A stretch of DNA of 64,000 bases from Paracoccaceae bacterium (GTDB lineage Bacteria; Pseudomonadota; Alphaproteobacteria; Rhodobacterales; Rhodobacteraceae), in NCBI GenBank assembly GCA_021775315.1, contig JAJFIC010000064.1, positions 1-64,000 of the forward strand, given 5' to 3'. The first letter of the stretch is position 1. Every line of letters starts with the position of its first letter. The notes beneath the pieces are model-generated. The model did not search any database and had not been told where the DNA came from. It saw only the letters and a program-made list of their open reading frames with translations. The position numbers and the translations under genes were made by a program. Shown here one piece after another: positions 46,038 to 55,318 of the stretch.

Positions 46038-46760
46038 ATGGGACGAGTTGCATTGGTAACGGGCGGCACGCGCGGTATTGGAGCGTCAATCGCCAAGGCT
46101 TTGCAGGCAGCAGGTTACACCGTTGCCGCCAATTACGCCGGAAATGACGAGGCCGCTGCCGCGTTCACCGCTGAAACCGGAATTGCCACCTATAAGTGGT
46201 CGGTTGCCGATTACGACGCTTGCACCGATGGCATTGCCAAGGTCGAAGCAGATCTTGGCCCGGTTGAGGTTCTGGTCAACAACGCGGGCATCACCCGCGA
46301 TGGCATGTTCCACAAAATGACACGCGATCAGTGGTCCCAGGTTATGGGCACCAATCTGGACGGCCTGTTTAACATGACACACCCATTGTGGAACGGCATG
46401 CGCGAACGGAAGTTTGGCCGTGTGATCAACATTTCGTCGATCAATGGTCAAAAAGGTCAGATGGGTCAGGCCAATTATTCAGCCGCCAAGGCTGGTGATC
46501 TGGGCTTTACCAAAGCCCTGGCGCAGGAAGGTGCTTTCAAAGGCATCACGGTCAACGCAATCTGCCCTGGCTATATCGGCACTGAAATGGTTATGGCTGT
46601 GCCGGAAAAAGTCCGCGACAGCATCGTGGCTCAGATTCCCGTGGGCCGTTTGGGCGAGCCTGAAGAAATCGCGCGCTGTGTGGTTTTCCTTGCATCTGAC
46701 GATGCCGGGTTCATCACCGGTTCGACTTTGACCGCCAATGGTGGCCAATTCGTGGTCTGA
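46038..46760 (+). CDS. phaB: Acetoacetyl-CoA reductase
   Basis: A 240-residue short-chain dehydrogenase/reductase that makes (R)-3-hydroxybutyryl-CoA with NADPH. TGGTRGIG (8-15) binds the cofactor; the catalytic set is Ser134, Tyr147 and Lys151 (NYSAAK), and CPGYIGTEMV follows, as in PhaB. I chose the ATG giving MGRVALVTGG, after GGAATGGAAG; an ATG three codons earlier is less consistent with the family. Confidence 0.94.
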   Translation: MGRVALVTGGTRGIGASIAKALQAAGYTVAANYAGNDEAAAAFTAETGIATYKWSVADYDACTDGIAKVEADLGPVEVLVNNAGITRDGMFHKMTRDQWSQVMGTNLDGLFNMTHPLWNGMRERKFGRVINISSINGQKGQMGQANYSAAKAGDLGFTKALAQEGAFKGITVNAICPGYIGTEMVMAVPEKVRDSIVAQIPVGRLGEPEEIARCVVFLASDDAGFITGSTLTANGGQFVV

Positions 46761-46782
46761 TTTCAGACCATCTGAGCTTCGT

Positions 46783-46819
46783 GAAAGCCGGCTGCCAATC
46801 AGTCGGCTTTCATGTTTTT
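46783..46819 (+). terminator. Rho-independent terminator after phaB
   Basis: GAAAGCCG and CGGCTTTC pair, extended by CTG/CAG after single-base bulges, around a short loop; ATGTTTTT follows. It lies 22 bases after the phaB stop and ends the phaAB transcript. Confidence 0.8.
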
Positions 46820-46835
46820 GATCGAGTGTTCGGGG

Positions 46836-47003
46836 TTAATTCACCTGAATTCGTTCAATCTCTTCTTTGAGCTTTAGTTTCTGCTTTTTCATCTCACCGA
46901 TAGCAAGATCATCTGTCCCCGGACTTCTTTGGGCAGTTTCGACCTGCTTTGATAGGGTGTCGTGTTTTTTCTGGAGTTCTTGAAGATGTGAACTCAAGCT
47001 CAT
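46836..47003 (-). CDS. YdcH/DUF465 family small protein
   Basis: A 55-residue helical protein: MSLSSHLQELQKKHDTLSKQ at the start, then EMKKQKLKLKEEIERIQ. The pattern, with a charged coiled helix and K-K-x-K-L-x-L-K-E-E-I near the end, is that of DUF465 (YdcH), whose role is unknown. AAGGGAG lies 8 bases before the ATG. Codon use and the ribosome site support a real gene. Confidence 0.8.
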   Translation of the reverse strand: MSLSSHLQELQKKHDTLSKQVETAQRSPGTDDLAIGEMKKQKLKLKEEIERIQVN

Positions 47004-47076
47004 GGTGTATCTCCCTTTTGGTAAATGCTGCCTGTAACTTACGTAGTGAGTGCATCACAGATTTCGAGTCGTGTCA

Positions 47077-48003
47077 TCAGGTGTTGGCAATATTTTGCCG
47101 CAAATTTGCACCGTTTCGCGCCAACCCCTTGATTTTGTTGCTGAGAAGTTTTGCCGCCTGCCCGGGCGGTAAAAGGCTGAACAATCCACCGAAAACGATG
47201 AAAGTCAGCCCGCTTAGCGTTGCGGTGGTGGGCATTTCGCCAAACCAGAAAATTCCAACCACGACTGCGACCACCAAATTGAAATAGAAAAACGGCGCAA
47301 GGCGCGCGGCCTCCGCACGCTGATACGCCGCTACGGTCAGAAAATGGGTGGCAGCAGTTACCAGACCAAGGCCAACCACCGCCGGAAAAAGCGTCGGGAT
47401 CTGCGCGGTTTGCACCCCGCTAAAAGACGGCAAGGCAAAGGGCAGGATCATGCCCGACCCAAGCAAGCATTGCACCGCAAGGGCCGAAATCGGGTGCCCT
47501 GCGGGCGGTGCGTAGCGCGACAAAGCCAAAAAACCACCCAGCAGAAGCCCGCCGCCAAGGGCAAACAACATACCCGGTGCCAGCCCTGCGTCGGGGCGCA
47601 GAATCAAAAGCGCACCAAAAAAGCTGCCGAATGCCCCGATGATTCGGGGAAATGTCAGCGCCTCGTGATGGATAAAGACCGACATCAGCATCGCAACGAT
47701 TGGCGCGATCAGAAAACCACCGACAGCATTGGCCAGTGGGATCATCGACAGCGCCACAATCAGGCAGGTCATGGCCCCCATCACCAGCGCGGTTCGGATC
47801 ACCATGCCAACGCGCCCGGCACGCGGCAGTTCAACCTTTGCGCCACATATGCGCGCCAATATTAGCGCAATCAGTCCGGCGGTAAAATATCGCAGAAAGA
47901 CAATGACAAATGGTGATTGGGTAGCGCCTAAATACTTGGACAAGGCATCACCCAAAGGGGTCAGGGACATCGACAAAAGTATCAGTAACACACCATTTTG
48001 CAT
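47077..48003 (-). CDS. DMT superfamily (EamA) transporter
   Basis: A 308-residue membrane protein with ten helices in two EamA repeats (about 1-140 and 150-290), a drug/metabolite-transporter architecture for export of amino acids or other small molecules. The substrate cannot be deduced. The start ATG has only a weak ribosome site (GGCAGGC). An exact TTAA-N7-TTAA pair lies 66 bases upstream. Confidence 0.85.
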   Translation of the reverse strand: MQNGVLLILLSMSLTPLGDALSKYLGATQSPFVIVFLRYFTAGLIALILARICGAKVELPRAGRVGMVIRTALVMGAMTCLIVALSMIPLANAVGGFLIAPIVAMLMSVFIHHEALTFPRIIGAFGSFFGALLILRPDAGLAPGMLFALGGGLLLGGFLALSRYAPPAGHPISALAVQCLLGSGMILPFALPSFSGVQTAQIPTLFPAVVGLGLVTAATHFLTVAAYQRAEAARLAPFFYFNLVVAVVVGIFWFGEMPTTATLSGLTFIVFGGLFSLLPPGQAAKLLSNKIKGLARNGANLRQNIANT

Positions 48004-48068
48004 GCCTGCCGCCCATTTTGCCGACCCGAGGAATGCCTGACCGGCCCCTAAACGCTAGGCATTCTGGG

Positions 48069-48083
48069 TTAACAAACTGTTAA
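48069..48083. promoter_or_regulatory. CtrA-type box TTAA-N7-TTAA
   Basis: GTTAACAAACTGTTAAC contains TTAA, seven bases, TTAA at 48069-48083, matching the full CtrA consensus including the trailing C. It lies between the end of the methyltransferase gene (48089) and the start of the EamA transporter (48003), on the transporter's promoter side. Confidence 0.5.
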
Positions 48084-48088
48084 CAGGT

Positions 48089-48844
48089 TCAAAACGCCAA
48101 TGCCGTCCCGTCGCGCAGAATGGCCCGCGCCGCATGGCTGGTACTGTCGCGATCCCCGTCATGCATGTCGCCGTCATGCACAACCAACGGTGCAAGCAAC
48201 TGAAAGGCTCCACGGCCACCTTTGCGCGCACGCACCACAACCCGCCCTGCCGCCTGCCCGCGACGAGGCGCAATCGGTTTGACAGTAATATCAGACAGGC
48301 GCGCATCAAAACACGCCAGAATATCAGGCAGACGGTCCGCCAGATGAATGACGCTCAGCACTCCCCTCGGTTTCAACCGCCGCACTGCGGTGTCGATCCA
48401 GACGGCAAGCGGCGTGTCCTCGCGAAAGGCGGTTTCTCGGCCCTGATCCGCCGCCGGGGTTCCGCCATCGGCGGTCAGATACGGCGGGTTGAACATCACA
48501 TGGTCAAAGGATTGCTGCACAAGGGTTGCTGGAAGCGCCGCCAAATCACACTCGGTCACCTGCAAATTCAAGTCGTTTTTTGTGCCATTCCGCCGCGCCA
48601 GAACCGCATAATCGCCCTGCACCTCAACCCCGCTCAGCGACAGACCGGCCACACGCCAGCCTAGGCACAACGACGCGACACCGACCCCACAGCCAAGTTC
48701 CAGCACCGATTGGCCGGGCTTGGCCGGAACGGACGCTGCCAGAAACACCGGATCGGTGGCGGCGCGGTAACCCTTGCGTGGCTGCCAGATCGATAATTTT
48801 CCATCCAGAAAACCGTCTTGGGTCAATTCATCATCGGCAAACAT
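48089..48844 (-). CDS. tRNA1(Val) A37 N6-methyltransferase-like protein
   Basis: A 251-residue class I SAM-dependent methyltransferase of the TrmN6/YfiC group. VLELGCGVGVASLCLG binds SAM and FNPPYLTADGG is the N6-adenine active site. A short His/Asp repeat (HDGDMHDGDRD) near the C-terminus is unusual. It probably methylates N6 of an adenine in tRNA or another RNA. Its ATG overlaps the DUF2007 stop. Confidence 0.82.
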   Translation of the reverse strand: MFADDELTQDGFLDGKLSIWQPRKGYRAATDPVFLAASVPAKPGQSVLELGCGVGVASLCLGWRVAGLSLSGVEVQGDYAVLARRNGTKNDLNLQVTECDLAALPATLVQQSFDHVMFNPPYLTADGGTPAADQGRETAFREDTPLAVWIDTAVRRLKPRGVLSVIHLADRLPDILACFDARLSDITVKPIAPRRGQAAGRVVVRARKGGRGAFQLLAPLVVHDGDMHDGDRDSTSHAARAILRDGTALAF

Positions 48845-49068
48845 CAGCGCTCAAGGTCCGGCAATTCTATCTGATTATCGGCAAGCACAGCGCGGGCACG
48901 GAACATATCGCGGTTGATCACCATCAACCGGCGCGGCATTATGCCAATGGACCCTTCAAGAACGCTCATGTGGACGTCCAATTCAAAGCAGTCTATACCC
49001 TCCCCGCTGAGGAGTGCTTTGGCAAAAGCGATGACCGTCGGGTCGTTGGTGCGCAAAAGCTCTTTCAT
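48844..49068 (-). CDS. DUF2007 domain protein
   Basis: A 74-residue protein matching DUF2007 (KELLRTNDPTVIAFAKALLSGEGIDCFELD), a short alpha/beta domain often described as a putative signal-transducing or ligand-binding module. Its function is unknown. It overlaps the methyltransferase start by one base, and the pair is divergent from the polyprenyl synthase gene. Confidence 0.85.
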   Translation of the reverse strand: MKELLRTNDPTVIAFAKALLSGEGIDCFELDVHMSVLEGSIGIMPRRLMVINRDMFRARAVLADNQIELPDLER

Positions 49069-49124
49069 GCCACAGGCTTAACGGCAGAGACGCATATTTG
49101 TCGAGAGATTTGAAAGACATCACT

Positions 49125-50126
49125 ATGGAAAATGTCGCCATCGAACGCAAACCGCATGATGCCCTTGCGCTGTTGCTTGGGACCGAAATGGCCGCCGTTG
49201 ACGGGCTGATCCGGGATCGAATGGCGTCGGACAATGCGCCGCGCATTCCGCAGGTTACCGCGCATCTGGTCGAGGCTGGCGGCAAACGGCTGCGCCCATT
49301 GCTAACGTTAGCGGCGGCGAAACTGTGCGGCTATGACGGGCCGTATCACGTGCATCTGGCGGCGACGGTTGAGTTTATACACACCGCGACCCTGTTGCAT
49401 GACGACGTGGTTGACGAAAGCGCACAGCGTCGCGGGCGACCCACCGCAAATCTGATGTGGGATAATAAAACGTCGGTTCTGGTGGGTGATTACCTGTTCT
49501 CACGTTCGTTTCAGTTGATGGTTGAAACCGGCTCGCTCAGGGTTTTGGATATTCTGGCGAATGCGTCGGCCACAATCGCGGAAGGCGAGGTTCTGCAACT
49601 TACCGCCGCGCAAGATCTGGCCACGAACGAGGCGATCTATCTGCAAGTTGTGCGCGGCAAAACCGCGGCATTATTTGCCGCCGCCACCGAAGTTGGCGGT
49701 GTGATTGCCAATGCGCCAGAATCAGAGGTTGCGGCACTTCGTGACTACGGTGACGCGCTGGGGATCAGCTTTCAGATCGTGGATGATTTGCTGGATTACG
49801 GCGGCTCGTCCGCCTCAATGGGCAAAAACACCGGCGACGATTTCCGCGAACGCAAGCTGACTCTGCCGGTGATCAAGGCGGTTGCATTGGCAGACGCCAA
49901 CGAGCGCGCCTTTTGGTCGCGCGTGATCGAGGATGGCGTACAGAAAGACGGTGATCTGGAACATGCCTTGGGTCTGTTGGCCAAGCATGGCACGCTTGCC
50001 GCCACGAAGGCCGACGCGCTTGGCTGGGCCGAAAAAGCCAAGGCTGCAATCACCCGACTGCCTGATACGGAAATCCGGGCTTTGCTGATTGGTTTGGCGG
50101 ATTATGTCGTGGCGCGAGTGGTTTAA
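49125..50126 (+). CDS. Polyprenyl diphosphate synthase (octaprenyl/decaprenyl type)
   Basis: A 333-residue trans-prenyltransferase that makes the side chain of ubiquinone. The two Asp-rich motifs are LLHDDVVDES (Asp93-Asp97) and QIVDDLLDYGG (Asp220-Asp224); GGKRLRPLL binds substrate. Rhodobacterales make ubiquinone-10, so decaprenyl is the likely product; chain length cannot be proven from sequence. I used the ATG at 49125; an in-frame TTG nine codons earlier is possible. The stop abuts that of ispE on the other strand. Confidence 0.92.
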   Translation: MENVAIERKPHDALALLLGTEMAAVDGLIRDRMASDNAPRIPQVTAHLVEAGGKRLRPLLTLAAAKLCGYDGPYHVHLAATVEFIHTATLLHDDVVDESAQRRGRPTANLMWDNKTSVLVGDYLFSRSFQLMVETGSLRVLDILANASATIAEGEVLQLTAAQDLATNEAIYLQVVRGKTAALFAAATEVGGVIANAPESEVAALRDYGDALGISFQIVDDLLDYGGSSASMGKNTGDDFRERKLTLPVIKAVALADANERAFWSRVIEDGVQKDGDLEHALGLLAKHGTLAATKADALGWAEKAKAAITRLPDTEIRALLIGLADYVVARVV

Positions 50127-50957
50127 TCAGCCCAGAACGGTCGTCTGAACCCACCATTCAGGGTGATCGACGCTAAGTGCTGTAGCTGCCTGCGCGGCCT
50201 GATCAATGGTCTCAAACAGTCCAAAGCAAGTGGCGCCGGAACCCGACATGCGCGCCAGTTTGCAATCCGCAAACCGCGCCAGCACATCCAGAACAGTCGC
50301 GATCTCAGGCGCCAAAGTTATGGCCGCTGATTGCAGATCATTGCGTTGCGCCAGCAAGAAATCCAGCCAAAGCGTAAAATCGTCCGAATTTGGCAAATCC
50401 GCTAGCGGCGGGTTGGTTTTTTGCGTCATAGCACCAAACACTGCCCGGGTTGCCAGCGCGCATCCGGGGTTGACCAGAACAGCCGGAAACTTTGGCATCT
50501 GCGGCACAGGCTGCAATCGCTCGCCGATCCCAAGCATCCGCACATTCTGCCCCATCAGGCAAACCGGAACGTCCGCGCCAAGCGCCAAAACCGCCGCCGG
50601 ATCAGGCAGGGGGGTTTGCCAAAGCTCTGCCAGCAAACGTAAACAAGCCGCCGCATCCGCCGAGCCGCCGCCGATGCCAGACGCGACCGGCAACTGTTTG
50701 TCCAATGTGATACACGCGCCTTTATCAGCGCCAAACAGCGCGGCCGCCCGCAGGATCAGATTGTCAGACCCCAATGGCACCGCCATACCAGCGGGGCCTG
50801 TGACCTCAAGCTTCAGGGTCTCTGCCTCCGCCACGGAAATGTGGTCACCAAAATCGGCAAAACACACCAGCGAATCCAACAGATGATAACCATCTGCCCG
50901 CTGCTGCGTGACATGCAGCGCCAGATTGACCTTGGCGGGGGCAAGACCGCGCAGCAT
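50127..50957 (-). CDS. ispE: 4-diphosphocytidyl-2-C-methyl-D-erythritol kinase
   Basis: A 276-residue GHMP kinase of the MEP isoprenoid pathway, phosphorylating CDP-methylerythritol. PAKVNLALHVTQQRADGYH binds substrate, LPVASGIGGGSADAAA is the ATP loop, and MSGSGATCFGLF is the third GHMP motif. It starts 5 bases after the TPR gene stop, so the two are cotranscribed. It meets the polyprenyl synthase gene tail to tail with no bases between. Confidence 0.94.
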   Translation of the reverse strand: MLRGLAPAKVNLALHVTQQRADGYHLLDSLVCFADFGDHISVAEAETLKLEVTGPAGMAVPLGSDNLILRAAALFGADKGACITLDKQLPVASGIGGGSADAAACLRLLAELWQTPLPDPAAVLALGADVPVCLMGQNVRMLGIGERLQPVPQMPKFPAVLVNPGCALATRAVFGAMTQKTNPPLADLPNSDDFTLWLDFLLAQRNDLQSAAITLAPEIATVLDVLARFADCKLARMSGSGATCFGLFETIDQAAQAATALSVDHPEWWVQTTVLG

Positions 50958-50962
50958 CGGTT

Positions 50963-52663
50963 TTAGTCGCTCGTTTCTTGGGTCTCTGCCTCGGATTTCA
51001 GGACTTCGTCCAGGCCGATTTCAAGCTTCAGCCGAATACGTTCGGCGTCTTTCTCTTCTGGTTTGAACGACAAAGCCCGACGCCACTGAAACGCGGCCTC
51101 AAGCTTGCGACCAACCTGCCAATAGCTGTCGCCCAAATGGTCGTTGATGATCGGATCAACCGGCATCAGTTCAACCGCACGCTCCAGATGTGGAACAGCT
51201 TCTTCGAATTTTTCGACCCGATACAGAACCCAACCCAAAGAATCGGTGATATATCCATCGTTCGGCCGCCTATCGACAGCGGTCTGGATCATCGCCTGTG
51301 CTTCTTCCAGTTTGATGCGTTTTTCGACCAGACCGTATCCCAGATAATTGAGGACCAATGGCTGATCGGGAGACAGTTCCAGCGCAAAACGGAAATCGGC
51401 CTCGGCGGCATCCCATGCGCCTTCGCGTTCATGGGTGATACCGCGTGCGTAATACAGGAACCAGTGGTTTGGCTGTGGTTCCGGCAGCAAAGCGATTGCC
51501 GCGTCATAGGCCACGGTCGCCTCGCCAAACCGGCTGTCACGACGCAGCGCGTCGCCAAGTGACGTGAACACCGTCGGGATGGTTTTGTGCGATTTTGACA
51601 ACCCGCGCAAAACCTCGATCGCTGCGTCCATTTTTTCGGACGCTTGCAAAGCCTCAGCACGCCCGATTTCAGCGCTGTAATAAGACGGATGGTCACCCGG
51701 CACCTTGTTGAAATTCTCGATCGCCAGATCATATTGGCCCTGCCCGTTGAGCTGATCCGCAACCAGCAGGACGGCACTGACCGAGTCTGGCCGCAAGAAC
51801 TCCGCCAGCCGACCATAAATAAGGCCAAAACGGTCGTTTTCTTCGCCCGCCAGTACGGCAGCAAGGGTCAGATACACCTCAGCCGCGCCTTCGACGGCGT
51901 TGGTCACAGTCGTAAACGGCAATGTTTCCCCGGCCATCAGCCGCGCCTGCATGTCGAGAATTTCCAAATCGCCCGAGCCGTTCAAAGCGTCCTCTATAAT
52001 CGCCAGCGCTTCGTCCTTGCGTTCAAGCTGCGATAAGACTTCGATATGTGCGATCAGGCTGCCACGTCCGATGCGGATCGGCTCACCGCCATTACCCGAC
52101 AAAATTTTCTCGGCACCCTCGAAATCACCGACCACGGCCAAGGCCAGCGCCTTGTGGTATTCGCTGAACACCCGCATCGCGTTATTGTTCGACATCGCAT
52201 CAAATCGCGCCGTTGCGTCAGACATTTGGCCAAGCCCAAGATAAATCCAACCTTGCACCAAACCGTCCAGCAACGGGCTGAACCCAATCTCGCTTTCAAA
52301 AAAGGCGTTTGCCGAGGCGAATTCGCCTATCTTAATGTCATTGGTCAAAAGGATCAGTTGCGCCAACTGGCTGTTTGCCGACAAACCTTCCATGCGGCGC
52401 GCAATGGCCAAACCCTGATCTACATCGCCCATATTCAAAAAGGCCAGCAGACCGTTTTGCATCAGGTCCAGATTGTCAGGGTCACCCGCCAGCGCACGGG
52501 CGTAATAATGCGCCGCTGCTTTGTAATCATTGTCAAAGTTTGCCTGAGTTGCCGCCAGATAATTCCCCGCCAGACTTTCAGCGCGGGCGGTCGAAACCGA
52601 CAAAGTGAAAGCGAACAAGGTCGAAGCGGCGGCGAGAATAATGGGCCTGAAAATCGAGGTCAC
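50963..52663 (-). CDS. Exported tetratricopeptide-repeat protein
   Basis: A 566-residue protein with a signal peptide (about 1-28, ending TARA) and TPR-like helical pairs through most of its length. The C-terminal repeats are clearest (YITDSLGWVLYRVEKFEEAV, then HLERAVELMPVDPIINDHLGD). TPR proteins of this kind assemble envelope complexes. GTG start after GGAG. It is immediately upstream of ispE, a pairing I would expect to be conserved in Rhodobacterales. Confidence 0.85.
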   Translation of the reverse strand: MTSIFRPIILAAASTLFAFTLSVSTARAESLAGNYLAATQANFDNDYKAAAHYYARALAGDPDNLDLMQNGLLAFLNMGDVDQGLAIARRMEGLSANSQLAQLILLTNDIKIGEFASANAFFESEIGFSPLLDGLVQGWIYLGLGQMSDATARFDAMSNNNAMRVFSEYHKALALAVVGDFEGAEKILSGNGGEPIRIGRGSLIAHIEVLSQLERKDEALAIIEDALNGSGDLEILDMQARLMAGETLPFTTVTNAVEGAAEVYLTLAAVLAGEENDRFGLIYGRLAEFLRPDSVSAVLLVADQLNGQGQYDLAIENFNKVPGDHPSYYSAEIGRAEALQASEKMDAAIEVLRGLSKSHKTIPTVFTSLGDALRRDSRFGEATVAYDAAIALLPEPQPNHWFLYYARGITHEREGAWDAAEADFRFALELSPDQPLVLNYLGYGLVEKRIKLEEAQAMIQTAVDRRPNDGYITDSLGWVLYRVEKFEEAVPHLERAVELMPVDPIINDHLGDSYWQVGRKLEAAFQWRRALSFKPEEKDAERIRLKLEIGLDEVLKSEAETQETSD

Positions 52664-52764
52664 GCGGGGGTATCTCCAGTCACTGAATGTTGGAGAAGAG
52701 CCTAGTGCCCCTCCTCCTTATTGGCAATGCACGCGCGGCCACATCCGGTGACAATGCTGCGAGG

Positions 52765-54420
52765 TTACATATTTGGATAGTTCGGCCCTTCGCCGCCCTG
52801 CGGCGTCTGCCAGTTAATATTCTGGCAAGGATCCTTGATATCGCAGGTTTTGCAATGCACGCAGTTTTGCGCGTTGATCTGAAAGCGCGGGTTTGACCCG
52901 TCATCGTCACGCAACACCTCATAAACGCCCGCCGGGCAATACCGTTGTGCCGGTTCCGCGTATTTCGGCAGGTTGACCGAAATCGGGATTGCGGCATCGG
53001 CCAACTGCAAATGGCACGGCTGATCCTCGGCATGGTTGGTTGCGGAAAAGCTGACATTTGTCAGACGATCAAACGACAGAACCCCATCGGGTCGCGGATA
53101 TTCCAGTATTTTGTGCTGGCTGGCGGGTTCGGTCGCCTCGGCATCCGATTTGCCGTGTTTGAGCGTACCAAAGGGATTCCAGCCGGTCAGATTGGCCACC
53201 CACATGTCAAACCCGCCCAGAATTAGCGACGGCAGCATACCGAATTTCGACCATAACGGTTTCACATTGCGCACCCGCTTCAGGTCTTTGGCAATCGGAC
53301 CAGAACGCAAATCGGCCTCATAGGCCGCCAGTTCGTCGCCCGAGCGGCCATCTTTGATCGCAGCAAATGCCGCTTCGGCGGCGGCCTTGCCTGACAGCAT
53401 CGCGTTGTGAATGCCCTTGATGCGCGGCACATTCACCAGACCCGCGGAGCATCCCAGCAGCGCACCGCCCGGGAAAACCACTTTGGGGATCGACTGCCAA
53501 CCACCTTCGGAAATTGCACGCGCCCCGTAAGCGACCCGTTTGCCGCCTTTCAGAATTTTGGCGACTTCAGGGTGATGTTTGAACCGCTGAAATTCCATGT
53601 AAGGAAACACATATGGGTTTTTGTAGTTCAGATGCACCACAAAACCGATGGAAATTTGGTTGTTTTCAAGATGATAAATGAACGATCCACCACCGGCATT
53701 ACCACCCAAGGGCCAGCCCATCGTATGGGTCACGGTGCCTTCGGAATGGTTTTCCGGCTTAATCTCCCAGATTTCTTTCATCCCGAGGCCAAATTTCTGC
53801 ACGTCTTTGCCAGCAGACAAATCGTATTTTCCGATCACCTGTTTGGCCAACGAGCCGCGCACGCCTTCCGACAGGAAAACATATTTGCCATAAAGCTCCA
53901 TCCCCGGTTCATAAGACGGGCCGGGATTGCCGTCGGGGTCGCGGCCAAATTCACCGGCAACCACGCCTTTGACTTCGCCATCATCGCCATAAACCAGTTC
54001 CGAGCAGGCCATACCCGGGAAAATTTCCACGCCCATTTCTTCGGCTTGCTCGGCCATCCAGCGACAGACATTGGCCAATGAAACGATGTAACTGCCGTGG
54101 TTGTTCATCAGGGGCGGCATCGGAAAATTCGGAATGCGGATCGAGCCGGCCTCGCCCAGCATCAGGAAATTATCTTTCTTGACTTTGACCTTAATCGGGG
54201 CTCCGCGTTTCTGCCAATCGGGCATCAGGGCATCAAGACCGCTGATATCCAGAGCCGCCCCTGACAGGATATGCGCACCAACTTCGCTGCCCTTTTCCAG
54301 AACGACCACATCCAGATCGGGATCAAGCTGTTTCAGGCGGATCGCTGCGGACAAACCCGATGGGCCAGCCCCAATAATCACAACGTCATAGTCCATAGAC
54401 TCGCGTGTCGTGTCGGCCAT
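52765..54420 (-). CDS. Electron transfer flavoprotein-ubiquinone oxidoreductase
   Basis: A 551-residue membrane-associated flavoprotein that passes electrons from ETF (fatty acid and amino acid dehydrogenases, sarcosine/dimethylglycine oxidation) to ubiquinone. VVIIGAGPSGLSAA (12-25) binds FAD; the C-terminal CVHCKTCDIKDPCQNINW holds the [4Fe-4S] ligands. The ATG at 54420 follows AAAGGGG. Full length for the family. Confidence 0.95.
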   Translation of the reverse strand: MADTTRESMDYDVVIIGAGPSGLSAAIRLKQLDPDLDVVVLEKGSEVGAHILSGAALDISGLDALMPDWQKRGAPIKVKVKKDNFLMLGEAGSIRIPNFPMPPLMNNHGSYIVSLANVCRWMAEQAEEMGVEIFPGMACSELVYGDDGEVKGVVAGEFGRDPDGNPGPSYEPGMELYGKYVFLSEGVRGSLAKQVIGKYDLSAGKDVQKFGLGMKEIWEIKPENHSEGTVTHTMGWPLGGNAGGGSFIYHLENNQISIGFVVHLNYKNPYVFPYMEFQRFKHHPEVAKILKGGKRVAYGARAISEGGWQSIPKVVFPGGALLGCSAGLVNVPRIKGIHNAMLSGKAAAEAAFAAIKDGRSGDELAAYEADLRSGPIAKDLKRVRNVKPLWSKFGMLPSLILGGFDMWVANLTGWNPFGTLKHGKSDAEATEPASQHKILEYPRPDGVLSFDRLTNVSFSATNHAEDQPCHLQLADAAIPISVNLPKYAEPAQRYCPAGVYEVLRDDDGSNPRFQINAQNCVHCKTCDIKDPCQNINWQTPQGGEGPNYPNM

Positions 54421-54543
54421 GATATTCCCCTTTATTCTCACCCGTTTTGTTGGTTTCTGACTAGCCCAAGCCGTGCCGCTTGGTCAATCACGACCAAACG
54501 TTGTTTGACCGTAAAATGTCATAAATCCGTGGGTTTCGCGGCG

Positions 54544-55128
54544 TCAGACGTTCAGCGACTCGTCTTCGGGCGGCAGAACACCCAATCGGCGGCCAAAATC
54601 CAGATAGGAATGCTGGCGGCGATTGCGCAATTCGCGGCGCACATCATCATTCTGGTCATAGTCAAACGAAACGCCAGCGCCCTCGACAATTCGGTTCATC
54701 AAATTGAACGCCGCACAGACCTGCACCGCCTCAAACAGCGCCTCTTCTGACCAGCCAACCGCAAAAACCGCATCTGCGTCGGCCTGCACCAGCTTTGACG
54801 GCAAGTCATTCAACTTGCGCACATAGCGCATCACAGGCTTCATATTCTCAGCAATGTCAGCGCTGTCGATATCGCGCAGCAGGGCATCAACCAGACCGCG
54901 CGGGATTCCGAACACCTCGGAATAGACCCGGTGCGAACCATAGCAAAACGTGCATGCATTCAGACCGGAAACATACGCCGCGATCAGTTCCCGCTGGCCG
55001 ATGGAAAACACCCCTTCGGCCCGCAATATCCCTTCAAGATAAACCATCAAAGGGCCCGCATTATCGGGAAAACGTTGAAAGACATCAGACAGGTGCGACT
55101 CGTCTGGAAGAGAGGGAAACAAAGCCAT
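54544..55128 (-). CDS. Carboxymuconolactone decarboxylase/AhpD-like protein
   Basis: A 194-residue alkylhydroperoxidase-like protein. The redox motif is NACTFCYGSH (Cys59, Cys62, His66), typical of peroxidase-related CMD proteins; FSIGQRELIAAYVSGLNACTF-type text surrounds it. It may reduce peroxides or act on a small substrate. I chose the ATG at 55128; the Shine-Dalgarno site is weak, and an ATG nine codons upstream is an alternative. The frame continuing further upstream is not supported. Confidence 0.82.
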   Translation of the reverse strand: MALFPSLPDESHLSDVFQRFPDNAGPLMVYLEGILRAEGVFSIGQRELIAAYVSGLNACTFCYGSHRVYSEVFGIPRGLVDALLRDIDSADIAENMKPVMRYVRKLNDLPSKLVQADADAVFAVGWSEEALFEAVQVCAAFNLMNRIVEGAGVSFDYDQNDDVRRELRNRRQHSYLDFGRRLGVLPPEDESLNV

Positions 55129-55318
55129 GTGCGACTCGCTTGTTTTTAGGTGCATCAGGGTGAATCTAGCCGAATTTTCCACTTTGGGCCAAATCATTCT
55201 TGGGCACGTCGCTGCGATCAAAAAGCATTGCCCCAACGCGCCACGGAATCCCTTGCCCTTCATGGCTCTAAACCATATGGTCAGCGTTTGAGAATTACGA
55301 AAAGGACACCTTGTTTCG

